Assembly (NCBI GenBank): GCA_001931875.2
Contig: MSJH02000512.1
Span: forward strand, 189,941 to 253,940
Length of the DNA stretch: 64,000 bases
Origin: Byssochlamys sp. IMV 00236
Taxonomy: Eukaryota > Ascomycota > Eurotiomycetes > Eurotiales > Thermoascaceae
Reading direction: 5' to 3'
Shown here one piece after another: positions 37,535 to 48,716 of this stretch (its first letter is position 1; each line of letters begins with the position of its first letter). The notes below the pieces were generated by a model that did not search any database, was not told the origin of the DNA, and saw only the letters and a list, made by a program, of their open reading frames with translations. Made by a program: the position numbers and the translations under genes.

Positions 37535-38815
37535 ATGTCGGTCATCTCGAGATCTGATGTCACTGCCGCGTACCATGGTAATAATAACAATACAGTCTCA
37601 GTCTGGGCCAGACGAGCATCTCGATTGTTCTCTGCAAGGTCAAATTCGAGCCTGCCTGAGACGGGGCAGGCGAAGCAGGATTCCATCCTGCACAGATTCC
37701 CGCTAGAACTTCTCTTTCAAATCACAGACGAGCTGCCGGCAAGCAGTCATAACGCCCTGAGAAATACCTGTCGAGATCTGCAGCGTACGCTTTGCGCAAG
37801 GCTCCTAAGCCATGGAGATCGGTTCGAACTTCTTCGGTGTATGGAAAGGGACGATAGCTCTCAAGATCGTTTCTTGTGCGGTGGATGCCAAAGAACGCAT
37901 CATCGAACCGACTTCCCACCATCAGAACTGGAAAAAGACCCAAGAACTCGTCGATGTATAGCTACCAAGAAGCTCCTCTGGCTATGTCCCTATGCACCAC
38001 TGAGTTTTTCCGAACTCGCAGCACGCAAACAGCATGAGATTCCTCTCTGCTGCGGCCATTCAGCCTGCCACGGGCCTTACAACTTCGTCATCAAGGAACA
38101 AGACGGCACCTGGGCTTTGCTCAAAGATTACTATTTCTCCGTGACTGACTGGCAGAACGGCAGCGTTTCGAAACGAGCAGCCAAAAAGCGTCTGCGCGGC
38201 TATGACTTGCCGATCTGTCCTCACCTACGTACCAGCGACCCCGAAGTCACAGACATATACAGCGACTCATGCATATACCAATACAACAGGGCAGACACCA
38301 GATGTAAACGCAACTGCCCGAACTGCCGCAACGGCGGCGGACATTGCAAATACTGCCGCACGACCTTCTTCTTCTGCTACCCACCGCACACTGTGCCGCT
38401 CCAAGACGACAATATCTGGTACTACAGCTTCATCGTGAAGCGTAACGTGGGCAAGCTGGAAGATCCCAAGGATCCCGTCTGGCTGGCGCAGCTTATGCAG
38501 GCGCAACCGATCCTGTTCGCGCGGCATTGGGTCCAAAGTACAATATGGGAACTCTCGCAGGAAGTCATTGCGCAGCTTCGTCGGCTTAATCGAAGCGACT
38601 ATGCGAGTCGAGAAAAGTCGATCGTATCAGAGGAAGTCGATGGGCTTATGGATCTCGGACGGCGCGTCTGGACGGAATATATGGATTTCGTGGACCGTAA
38701 TGGACTGGATATGGTTTCCTTCCTTGCTGATTATAAACCGATGGGTCCGTTTCTGCCTAAAAAGACAGGCTATCTGTTCAAGAAGTTTCTCGATAGAAAT
38801 TCACGAAATTGGTAG
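37535..38815 (+). CDS. F-box protein with Cys-rich region
   Basis: Single-exon gene of 426 residues. The ATG context is CACCATG. Residues about 52-85 (ILHRFPLELLFQITDELP and following) match an F-box, the Skp1-binding module of SCF ubiquitin ligases. A Cys/His-rich region follows (CGGCQRTH near residue 115, CCGHSACHG near 172, and CKRNCPNCRNGGGHCKYC near 260). It could bind zinc and is probably the substrate-binding or structural part. Such F-box proteins are numerous and fast-evolving in filamentous ascomycetes, and their targets are unknown. No intron is needed and no damage is seen. Confidence 0.78.
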   Translation: MSVISRSDVTAAYHGNNNNTVSVWARRASRLFSARSNSSLPETGQAKQDSILHRFPLELLFQITDELPASSHNALRNTCRDLQRTLCARLLSHGDRFELLRCMERDDSSQDRFLCGGCQRTHHRTDFPPSELEKDPRTRRCIATKKLLWLCPYAPLSFSELAARKQHEIPLCCGHSACHGPYNFVIKEQDGTWALLKDYYFSVTDWQNGSVSKRAAKKRLRGYDLPICPHLRTSDPEVTDIYSDSCIYQYNRADTRCKRNCPNCRNGGGHCKYCRTTFFFCYPPHTVPLQDDNIWYYSFIVKRNVGKLEDPKDPVWLAQLMQAQPILFARHWVQSTIWELSQEVIAQLRRLNRSDYASREKSIVSEEVDGLMDLGRRVWTEYMDFVDRNGLDMVSFLADYKPMGPFLPKKTGYLFKKFLDRNSRNW

Positions 38816-39605
38816 GATCTTACTTTTTTTTTTTTTGTTTTTTAATAGCAAATTGGTTGGGACAAAGCTAACATTTCATTCCTGCACAGGTATAACCGCG
38901 ATGGTTTCCTACGCTCAGATCGATTCCCTGCCACCACTGTCCCAAGAGAATCTTGGCGACCACTGTTGAGGCCTGGATGTTTCGATGCGACTTTGAATAA
39001 TACTACTTCGCGGATCAAGATCGTGCTCGACAATGAAGAGAATGTTTTCGAGATGTGAATCATAAAAATTCCGAAGGGAAGGTTTTATCTTTAAAAAAGT
39101 TTCATTACTTATAAAAGAATATGTCATCTATTGCATTCATTGGGCTAACTGTACGTGTTCGCTGCATACAGTGAGGTGAGGTGAGCTTCTAGTCGGAATA
39201 CGTACTATGTGCCAATAACTACTACATAGATGTCTTGGATAGTGAGAGGAAAAGCCGTGAGATTTTTCAATATAGATCAATATTATAAGAATATTTGCAC
39301 AGAATGGAATAGACGGTTCAAGACAGTAACTAAATCCATTTATTATTTATTATGTAGTCAGACGAGCAAGAATAATAATCATCATCTAGAGCATCGACTC
39401 TCTGCTGATCAACCAATCCAAACTCCGCCTTGTCCAGCGCGCCAAGAGAAAAAACAACAACCAATTCTCTCTTCGCCGACAACCAACTTCGTTCCTCTCC
39501 TAAATCGACTGAATATATAAACCGAACGAATAAAATGCAATGAATCGCACCTCCCAATCCCATAACGTGGAGGAAAATCGTTAGGCTGGGTTGTGTTGGG
39601 TCCAG
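38816..39605. other. Intergenic region, F-box gene to TilS-like gene
   Basis: AT-rich with poly-T at about 38824-38835. No supported gene or RNA. Confidence 0.45.
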
Positions 39606-41748
39606 ATGGCCGGGGTGCTGCGCTCAACGACAAAGTCCGGCGCCATTTCCGCCGCGCAGTTCCTACAGCAATTCCAGACATCATGGACGGAGTCGCGATT
39701 AACGCAGACATGGTCCTGGTCCAGGCGGGTTCCGAGACGGTTGGGTAGGTTGAATTTGTTTGAACTTTCGTTGTCTGAATTGGTTGGAAAATTATGTTTT
39801 CTCATCTGTTTCACTGCTCTTGCTTGGTCTGGGTTCAATATACATGAGCGAATTCTAACTCTCGAAACCAGGACTGGCAATCAGCGGAGGCGCAGATTCC
39901 ATGGCCCTCGCTTATCTATGCAGACGAATGCAAATTGAAAATCTCATTGACGACCTGAGCGTTAGGGCCTTTGTGGTTGACCACAAGGCTCGCCAGGAGA
40001 GTAGCCGCGAGGCGAGAATGGTTATCGGATGGTTGCGCGATATGGGTGAGTACTACCTAGCCATTCCTTTCTGTATTTAATTCTATGAAAGAAATTTTTT
40101 CTTCTAACATGTCGAAACAGGCCTCAATGCCAGGGTTCTCGAGCTCGAATGGACCGGACTGGACTCACCGTCCAAAGTCTCTGCATTCGAGACACATGCG
40201 CGAAGACTCCGTTTCCAGGCCCTGGGAAGCGCTTGTCGTGATGCAGGCATCGAAACTCTCCTCATGGGTCATCATCAGGATGATAATGTCGAGACCACGA
40301 TCTGGAGACTCTGTTCCGGTGCCAGAGGAGCTGGTCTGACGGGTATTCCGTCCGTTGCTCGTATCCCAGAGTGTCATGGCCTGTATGGTGTCTCTGAAAG
40401 TGGCCTGCAGACAGTCCTCAGATCGAACAACCTAGAACCCGATCTCAAAATACGGATCGATCAGAAAAACGAGGCGCGGATGACTAGCTCTTCCCGGGGA
40501 AAGAAGGCATCGTCGACAGAAACATCTCAACACGATGAAGACGCCACCATTTCCACGGGCGGAATACTGATCTGCCGTCCGCTTTTATCATTTCCTAAAT
40601 CGAACCTCGTCACCACTTGTAATGAAAATAATATCCCCTTCGTCAACGATCCCACTAATTTCGATCCAACCCTCACCCCACGGAACGCCATCAGGCATTT
40701 ACTCTCGACGGAGAAGCTTCCGAAGGCCCTGAGACCACCCTCGATCCTCTCCTTGATCGAAAGAAGCAAAGAGCTCGTAGACAAATCCAACGAGCTTTCA
40801 AACGAACTATTGAAAACATGCAGGATCCACAAGTTCAACAGCCGCGCTGGATGGATGGTTGTCCGCTTCCCTTCTCCATCCAGCGATAACAATGATAAGA
40901 AAAAACACGAAAGCCAACTGAGACACAATCTCCAAATTCAAGCCCTTACCCTCCGCCGCATCACAGAGCTATTGTCCCCGTTCCCGGAGAACTATTTCTC
41001 GCTTCGTAGCTACGAGAAATTCGCAGGACGGCTTTTCACTCCTTCGAAAGAAGAGAATCGTCAGCCCTTCACCGTGGGCGGTGTGATCTTTCGTCCTGTG
41101 AGAGAAGAGATTGAGAACGACAAGATTACTGATCAGAAACAATCACAACGAAATACATATCTTCTCTCCAGACAACCGTACATGCGGCATCGGCTGCCTA
41201 CACTAAACTTTGAATTTCCATCCCCAACGACAGCCGATCTGAAAGATATGGCCAAGGGGTCAAATTCAACATGTACACCATGGTATCTCTGGGATGATCG
41301 TTATTGGATCCGTTTGAAACTCACACATAGAGTGCACACATTGCAAAATGGGAATAAGGACCCATCGGGCCCACTCCAGCTTACTGTTCGTCCCCTCCAA
41401 TCGTCTGATCTGAAGGAAATCTGCCGCGTGCTTGATGAATCTGAAGGCAGGGAAGAGGCTGAAGGACTGCTGCCGTCATCCCAGGAGTTTTTGGATATGC
41501 TGTCGTGGGAGGCACCGGGTCCGATTCGGTTCACCGTGCCTCTGTTGACAGCCAGGGAACCCACGAAACTAGATGAGCGGCCACTAGCACTCTTGACATT
41601 ACCAGGCAGGAGCTCTCCCGGAGGGACGATGAACCTTGGCCGGGACGAATCGTGGAGAGTCGAATGCGAATGGACGTACAAAATGATCAATCTGGAGCCC
41701 CTGGAGTTGATGGGCTGGCTGAAAGAGGTCAACCCACTGTACAATTAA
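39606..41748 (+). CDS. tRNA(Ile)-lysidine synthase-like PP-loop ATPase (TilS family)
   Basis: TilS enzymes attach lysine to C34 of tRNA-Ile(CAU) so that it reads AUA. In a fungus the likely place of action is the mitochondrion. Exons are 39606-39744, 39872-40045 and 40121-41748, giving 646 residues. The PP-loop SGGADSMAL starts at residue 51, after an Arg/Ser/Thr-rich N-terminus that could serve as a mitochondrial presequence. Further TilS marks are [17 protein letters not shown] and the loop RGAGLTGI. Later [19 protein letters not shown] matches the conserved TilS segment with the order N-DPTN...RN.IR. The C-terminal part is long and fungus-specific. The start is set by frame continuity across the first intron (G|LAISGG). 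The ATP-binding motif is intact. Confidence 0.87.
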
Positions 41749-42232
41749 CGATTGATGATTTTCAGTTTTCAATAGATAATGTATGCTTGTAATTTAATTA
41801 ATTATTTCCCGACAAGGGTCTATCATATGTGTCAAGACTCGTAATTACATGACGCAGGCCATTGGACGCTTTGGTGAATAATAAAAGACAAGAAGAAAAT
41901 CAAGTAAGGAAAGCGCACAGGAAGAGAACGCTCTGGTATCTCGAATAAGGAAAATGGGGGAAGTTGTACCCGTAGTTGTACAGCAGGTATTGCAGACCAA
42001 TGACCAATTATCGCTGTGACCAAAGGGAAAAGAAAACGCGAAGGCGCAGTGTGACAGAGTGCATCGCAGAAACGCACGCACTTGAGCAAAGTCTGTCGGA
42101 AGTTCCATCCAACATGATGTTGCGAGAAAAGAAAAAGAAAAAAAAAAAAGTTGTGATAATGGAGAAGGGGAAGTATTTCCCCGGAAGTTCGAGAGGATAT
42201 CCCAAGGTGGTTAGGCAGCCACCCCTCGATTA
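41749..42232. other. Convergent 3' flanks of TilS-like and RhoGEF genes
   Basis: Holds both 3' UTRs. A purine run rich in A lies at about 42117-42150. No gene is supported. Confidence 0.45.
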
Positions 42233-45200
42233 TTATTCGTGTTTTGCGGGAATGCCCATCTGCTGAGCTCGCAGTCCCCCAACTTCTCTCTTCAGGCGCA
42301 GATTCTCTTTCTTGACCCTGCCTAGCTCCTCCAAAGCTTCCCTCAGCTGGTCTTTTAAGGCACTTTCGCCATTACCCAGACGCACGTCTTTCACCACCCG
42401 AGAGAGCTCTGTGTTGAAACGTTCATATAGTGCTTCATTCTCAGCGCTGGCCTCGCGATAGAGCTCATCTAGCTTTTTCGCCCTTCTCTCGCTGACAATC
42501 AGAGACGTCTCTAGGTCTTTCTCAATGGCAGTTGTTCGACCACTAAGATCAGCAGACATGGAAGAGAATCTCGATTCCAGATCTCGGAAGCGGCCGGAGA
42601 GATATGCATTAGCATCTTGGGCGCGACCATTGGGGCTTTTCACATCTGCGTCAGATGTAGGTGAGAGCTTCAGAGCAGATAGCTCATCTCCGATGAGCAT
42701 CAATTCAGTTTTGAAGCCCGCTTCAGCTGCTGCCTGTACTTTCTTCTCATTCGCGAGACGCTCTCGAAGCTGTTTGTGTGCAAGTTAGTCATGGCAGTTG
42801 GCGTACGAACTGGGCAAGACGTACCTTCTGGGGACTCTGCATCCGAAGCTTCTGGACCTTCGGCGGCGAGGACATCGAATGGGGCCGTTTTGGTGATTCG
42901 AACCCGTTCGCCAGCGTCGGGCGTTCCCTGAGCCCAGCACTCTTCCGTTGGGGAGTGCCAGGCATATCTGTCTTTCTTTTCGGACTCTCATTTGGTGCCG
43001 GCGGCTCGTCGGATCTCTTATTAACAGCTCGTTCCATCAACGTAGGTCTGCTGTAGGCATTCTCTTTCCGGCTTGAGAAGTTGGAGCGGGTTGGCGACTC
43101 TCTCCTTGGCGTCCCAGCCGCTCTCGTTGGCGAGCCCGTCCTCGTCGGTGAGGAGACCCTTGAAGGTGACTTGCTGGCATGGCTGCTTCGTGGCCTTGTC
43201 TCTTTTGGCGTGGCTGCCACTTCCGACCGAGGCCATTGTGGCGGAGGAGTTACCGGAGTTACAGGCCTAGGCGTGTGAACAGGAATAGGGTCATCACTTG
43301 AGGCTGTCATTGGTCTTAGGTCGGAAAGGGAGCTTCTGCGCTTTCTCCTAGGCTTTGGATTTTCTTGGTGCGATGGGACTTCCCCAATGGATGCCAGCAA
43401 AGTGTTGCTGTGCCCACTTCCTGGCCGATCTTGTTCATCAGAAAATATGCCGTATACCGCGGGACGGTCTCGAGATGTTGGACGTAGATAGTTGCCCAAC
43501 CTTGTGTCTGTGTCGGTTGATTTAGAGCGCAATAATGTCCCTTTAGGTGTACTTGGCTCGGAGGATTCACCAGAACCTTTGGTCTTGCTCAATGTCCGAA
43601 GGATCGAAGAGACTTTACTTTCTCCCTCATGCTTTGAATTCTCACGATGTAGTCCGAAGCCAAAGCGTCTCCTAAATGATGAGGTATTTGAGTTCACGGA
43701 ACTGACACTAAGAGACTGGCTCTTATTCAGCGCACTGCTCGAATCATTCGGGAAAGCACCGTCGAGGGAAGCACTGGGAGGAGCGGAATCTTCGAACAAA
43801 TTCTCGTAGTCATCGACAAGGCGATCCAAGAGAGAGATATACCGCATTGGATCACCGCTCTCAGTGAGAACTTCAGCAAAAGCGGCTGTCAGAGCGCCTC
43901 GATCACCATCATTGCCGGAAGCATCCAGAAGCTCAGCAAGAAGCCGCACCATCGCGGAGAGAGCGCGTCGGTTTTGTGGACTCATGTCGCCCATCATTTG
44001 CCGGAAGAATTCATTAAAGTCTGCTGAGAACATGGCATCGAACTTGCTCTGGATGAGCTCCAGCGTTGAATTGGGAATGACAGGGCCCATGTGGTCTCTC
44101 CATGCATTGGAAATGAAGGTCTCAAATGAAACAAAGAGAACATCTACAGAGACCTCAGCAGCTGCCTGTAGTTTCCCGGGATCTTCAAGCAAAATATTGT
44201 AGAGCTCATTGACCGCAGTTCTGTCGACGTTGTCGCGTGCACGAAGTATGCGGCCCACAATATTTCCGCTTCTGGAACGCAGAGAGAGAATATACGCGGA
44301 GAATGTTTGCTCCAACGATTTTACATGGCGGTCCGCATCGCTTTCTACCACAGAGATCCTGTGGGTCTGTTTCTCCTGAGCGCTAGTAAGAGATGAAGGT
44401 GTATCGGGTCTATTAAAGGTAGACTTGGTGGGAGATATCTTTGGGACATCGCCCAGTAGAGGAACCGGGGATTTCAAGGGCGTGACGGTCTCTTTAGACT
44501 GGCCTCCACCCCAAAGAGATGAGAGCATTTTGGAAGGCGAAGGTGGGCGCAGGCCGCGGGGGACCTTTGCTTGTGATAGGAGATGGCCGGCTATGTATCG
44601 GAGGATCTCGAAGTTTGAGTAGACAACTGGCTCGGTCATTACCGTGTGTTGGGGATGATACAAATGTGAGACGAGATTCGATACTATAATTTCATAGTCA
44701 GCCAAAGAAAAAGGGCGAAGTGTAACAGGGAAACGGTACTTACGTCTCTTTGATAAAACTGGTATGAAGATATCCACTGACACAATGTCTGTGGTAGATG
44801 TACCGACGACAGAATCAATATCCAGTCTGTACTGATCTTCATCGAGAGATGAAATGGAAATTATCACGTCGAGGTCAGAACTGCTGCTTAAAGTCTTCTG
44901 TCGAATCACCTTGGGGATATCAAAGACGATTCTAATGTTCGAAGACCCGGTCCTCTTCATGGTGCCGGCGTTGTCTTCCTCGAAAACAGACGCCAAAATG
45001 CCGATATTGCTAAACGTCCCTGACGGACTTCTCAGGGTCCATTTTCCGTCCTCCCGTTCCTGCTCGGAGAATCTGCCCTCTATCTTCGCTTTGACCATCT
45101 CCTCGACAAGACGATTAGCTCTGCCTTCGTACATGCCTGACAGCTCCAGTACGTGCAGAGCCCTGTCGGGTTCCTCTCCTTCAGGGATAGTCATTGAGGG

Positions 45201-46934
45201 AATGAGGTACAGGATCCGTCCACAGGTAGACTGCATCCAGCGCGTGCCCTGGAGATCCAAGACCCTTGCGAATCTCAATTCTCCAGGAGACCATGTTGGT
45301 GAAGGTTGATCGAGCTCTGCCAAGAGGCCACGGGCGCTGGCTTTAGTTCCTTGAGCCTTGGACAAAAATATGAGGCAATCTTTGTACAGTAGCATGAGAC
45401 CCGAACTTGGTTTTGCAACTGGGCTGTCAATTCGATAAGGTGGCGGAATCTCACTGAAATCGGCAGCAGTGATCAAGCGTCCGGCTGGAGAAACGGACGG
45501 GGGCCAGTCATCGACTAGGGCTCTGAGCAGTTCCAGCGCTTTGGAGTTGTCCGTCGAGGAAGAGCTGTCTAACGAACATATATCCTTGATGACGTCTCGC
45601 GCCTTGAGAAACGGTTTCACGGCCGGGTGAACCAAGGGCAAGCTGCTGGTCATGGTATCTATCAAAAGACTGTATCGAGGCAACCGCTGCACTGGCTCCA
45701 TCAAAAGCGAGCGCAATCGCTGTTCCCCTGTCTCATGCACTCTTCTGGAGAAGCTGGAGTTGTTGTCTCTTAGGAACGCGTTCAATGTTCGGGTAAATCC
45801 AGTATGGGCCCGCATATAGTCCGCATACGGCCGCGAGAATAACGGAAACCATTCCAGGAGTGCATTTGCGAATGCGGCAGCACCGACCGGATCATTTACA
45901 TCTCTTGTTGAAGCTCGACTCGAGACCGACGCTTGCAGCTCCGTGTCGCCCGCCAGATCAGCAATCGCGTCTTTCTCCGTGTCCTCTAGGATCTGGCGGA
46001 TCACATGTAGAAAACCCATGTTGACCTCCAAGATCTCGTTCAGGCATGGAGGGAATAGCTTCTCCAGGGCAGTTTCATCAGGGCTCGTACTGGAGGCTGA
46101 TCTCGCGCGAGCCTTTGCCCGGAATTCCTCCACGACGTTATGGACTAAGTCATAGAGCTTCGCGACATATCTCTCTTCGGTGTCGACCACCTCACACATA
46201 GCCAACCGGAGTGCTTCCTTCTGGCTTTTGGAGAAGAGCTTCGACTTGCTGAGGTTTGTGGGTTGAGATGGAGCCCGTCGCAGGCGCGACGTCGGGAGGA
46301 ATATGGGCTCTCCCAGAGACTGGATGAGTGGACTGTATTTACCATATCGATCGTCCGGGGCATCATCAAGATCGTCCTCTGGACTGTCCTGCCGCTCTGT
46401 AGACCGTATAGTCCCAGCAGGCAGAACCACGTCGATGTCGATCCATGGTACCTTGCGCTCCCGATAAGCTTCACGCAAATTGCGAATGATCTCTGACGGG
46501 TTCTCGACCCTTGTCATGCGATTCGCCAGCTCTGCAGCGTGCATCTCATCGAACAGTTTGGGTACCTTGCCCGCAGGCTTTCCAGCTTTGGCCGTCTCCA
46601 CGAGACACTCTTTGACGGGACTGGACAGCTCCGCAAAGTACTTGAGTATACAGACAGCCAGACCGCGACATACCTCATCGCCCTGCTTCTCACGGGGGAG
46701 GTGGTTGACTGCAGCATACAAGGGAGCCGCTGGGGAAATGGCGATGCGGGGGTAGCTCTGGAAGCCGGCGGGCGTGAAGATGTGCGCCTGGATGCGGGAG
46801 CTGCTGACGGTCGCATGGGCAGTCGCAACGGGGCCATGAAAGATAAGGATAGAAGACAGGAATGGATCAACAGCGTGGTAGAGCGACAACTGCTCCAACG
46901 GCAGGGTCGACGGCGAGTTGGACGCTGCGGCCAT
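42233..46934 (-). CDS. RhoGEF (Dbl-homology) protein, Bud3-like
   Basis: Minus-strand exons are 46934-44744, 44683-42825 and 42769-42233, giving 1528 residues. The first two would also read through as one frame, because the 60-nt intron between them has no stop. Residues about 235-450 form a Dbl-homology domain (EALRLAMCEVVDTEERYV at helix one; LLMEPVQRLPRYSLLID in the conserved helix), which loads GTP on Rho GTPases. A PH-like region probably follows. The C-terminal third is Ser/Pro/Arg-rich and disordered, and the last 150 residues are a coiled coil. Size and order fit filamentous-fungal Bud3, the Rho4 GEF needed for septum formation. The Bud3 name is an inference from architecture; the DH domain is clear. 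It is divergent from the Gea gene. Confidence 0.82.
44684..44743 (-). other. Probable stop-free 60-nt intron in the Bud3-like gene
   Basis: On the minus strand the segment starts GTAAGT, ends ATTATAG and has a GGCTGAC branch-like site about 20 bases before the acceptor. Its length is a multiple of three and it has no stop, so a plain ORF finder reads through it as 20 codons. Removing it joins SKR to LSNLVSH in frame. Confidence 0.7.
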
Positions 46935-47500
46935 GGCTGATCGGAGCAGCGCACCTTCTGGGATCGCGTTTCGACACAGATCAGGCGGGGACGGCGGGCG
47001 GACGCATTGACTTGAAATGACAGAGATAGATAGAGATGGAAATCACACACGATCGCGGGCGACGGCTTCCTCACACCGGGACGATGGAGCGCAGACGGTC
47101 AGGAACGCGCGTGGTGACCTCCATGAGAAGCTGAAGCTGAAGCTTGAAGGCAGAGGAAAGGAAGAGCAGGAGGAGGGGTTCGATGTCGAGATACTTAGCT
47201 GTGCCGTTGTTTACCTCTCCCCGGGAGAGCTTCTGGAGGTCATCCAGTCTGATTTGGCGCTCGATCTCGGCACAGAAGGGGAAATCGGACGGGTGGATAT
47301 CTGGATCTGAACTGCTGAGGGGGATCTCAGTTCGACTATCTGTCGTGGATCAACTTGAAACACTCGAGATCGAACGGCGTCGACATCCCGAGCGTCTGGT
47401 TGGCTGCACCACGTGTCGCCGGCGTAAACAACCGCCCGCCAGCGAGACGCCCATCCTGGGGTTCCCCGAAGCAAGGGACGAGATCGTTGTCCTTACGAAG

Positions 47501-47522
47501 GTCTAGAGTATCTACTCTAGAC
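47501..47522. repeat. Perfect 10-bp inverted repeat with 2-base spacer
   Basis: GTCTAGAGTA is followed by TC and then its exact reverse complement. A related 12-base palindrome (TACTCTAGAGTA) occurs at 21433-21444 upstream of the kinase. It could be a binding site for a dimeric regulator or a chance event. Confidence 0.6.
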
Positions 47523-48464
47523 TAGATAGACCTCTTCTCTGCTCTCTCTGGCTACACAGTCGCCCTTTTGGTTTGGCGCTGGTGGAGCCGCGGAACCGGC
47601 GGGCGATAGTCGACTTTGTGACCAGGGAACTGGAAGATCGTGCAAAGATGGAGAAAGAATCCTAAGCCAGCCACCGTCGCTCGCGCCTGTTCCGGCTAGT
47701 TTGACCATTCTCCAGAAGGGAGGTCATCAGTTTAAACTATATTATTGCAGATTGCAGAGTATTTACCCGATATCATCCTGTACGACCCCGTTGCTATGCT
47801 GAACTTTGAAGGCACGCATCCCATGCCGGTATAATTGCCTGTCCTCGATCTGCCCTGTGGATAGGGTCCAGCTTCAAAATGTGACATGTGATGCGATGGC
47901 CTCAGTACCTAGTCGAATGCCTCTGGATTCAATAGTGAGGTGCATTATGGCTTGCACATATTGCAGCAAGGGCTACCGGTGTAGGTTGGTCTCTGAGGCA
48001 ATACGGATATCTTCATGCACTAAACACAATGATTCCAAACCCTTTGCTGATCATTGCATGCGCATCATCTGCATCTATATCAATGCGAAGGAGCAAATAG
48101 CTAAACCATATGGACCCGGTTGTGGGAAGGATGGGAAATTATTACGGGAATCAGCAAGGCAAAGGATACCGGAGTATATCTGAAGAAAATCTATATGGCC
48201 ATTCTGAGGGGGCCAGAAAAGGCACATAGTTGCCTGTAAAGTTTAGTAGTAATTGCGAGCTGAAAATTATTGCTATATCTGCTCCTTTTAAGGTGCAGCA
48301 CAATAGATATAGTTAACTCATAGTTAATTCAGTTACAGTCTCTGTTTTTATCTTCCTGTGTTGAAAGCTCACCGCCTTGTAGACCGCCTACGTCGCTACA
48401 AACCTCCAAAGTACAACATGGGGTACCATTGTGCAGCAAGGCGAGAAGGTAGACTGGTAAAACT

Positions 48465-48647
48465 ATGCTTGCTCGAGGATATAAGAAGATAAATCTAACA
48501 TATTACTACTCAATATATACCATCCAAACAAGAACCACTAGAAATACACCCATGCCCCGTGTCGATGATCTGCCGGCAGATGCTGTTTTGCGGACTGGGC
48601 CCAATGGAGTGCCGTACCGGCGCGGAGGAGAGCTCCAGCCAAAGTAG
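48465..48647 (+). CDS. Candidate uORF or small ORF upstream of Gea
   Basis: A 60-codon ATG frame ends 69 bases before the Gea start. An internal in-frame ATG at 48552 gives a 31-residue peptide (MPRVDDLPADAVLRTG, then NGVPYRRGGELQPK). The second half looks more protein-like than the AT-rich first half. It could be a translation-regulating uORF in the Gea leader, or a chance frame. Confidence 0.3.
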   Translation: MLARGYKKINLTYYYSIYTIQTRTTRNTPMPRVDDLPADAVLRTGPNGVPYRRGGELQPK

Positions 48648-48716
48648 ACCCAAAGAGACCAGGACAGCTTGCGATATCCCCGAGATGCACCTTTGGGCAC
48701 CGCGCAATCGCCCACC

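Larger units (their letters stand above)
46935..48716. promoter_or_regulatory. Divergent intergenic region, Bud3-like / Gea
   Basis: About 1.8 kb between two divergent start codons. It contains a perfect inverted repeat at 47501-47522 and a candidate uORF close to the Gea start. A 125-codon frame at 47806-48183 begins at TTG and has no domain; I do not call it a gene. Nothing else is supported. Confidence 0.45.

Noticed and set aside
47380..47440. GCTTCRRRK-like string resembling the start of a Zn2Cys6 DNA-binding domain
   Set aside because: Only the first two cysteines and the basic run are present. The remaining four cysteines do not follow in any frame, and no ATG or splice path supports a gene.
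47806..48183. 125-codon frame between Bud3-like and Gea genes
   Set aside because: It starts at TTG, has irregular composition and no family resemblance. The surrounding region behaves as regulatory sequence.
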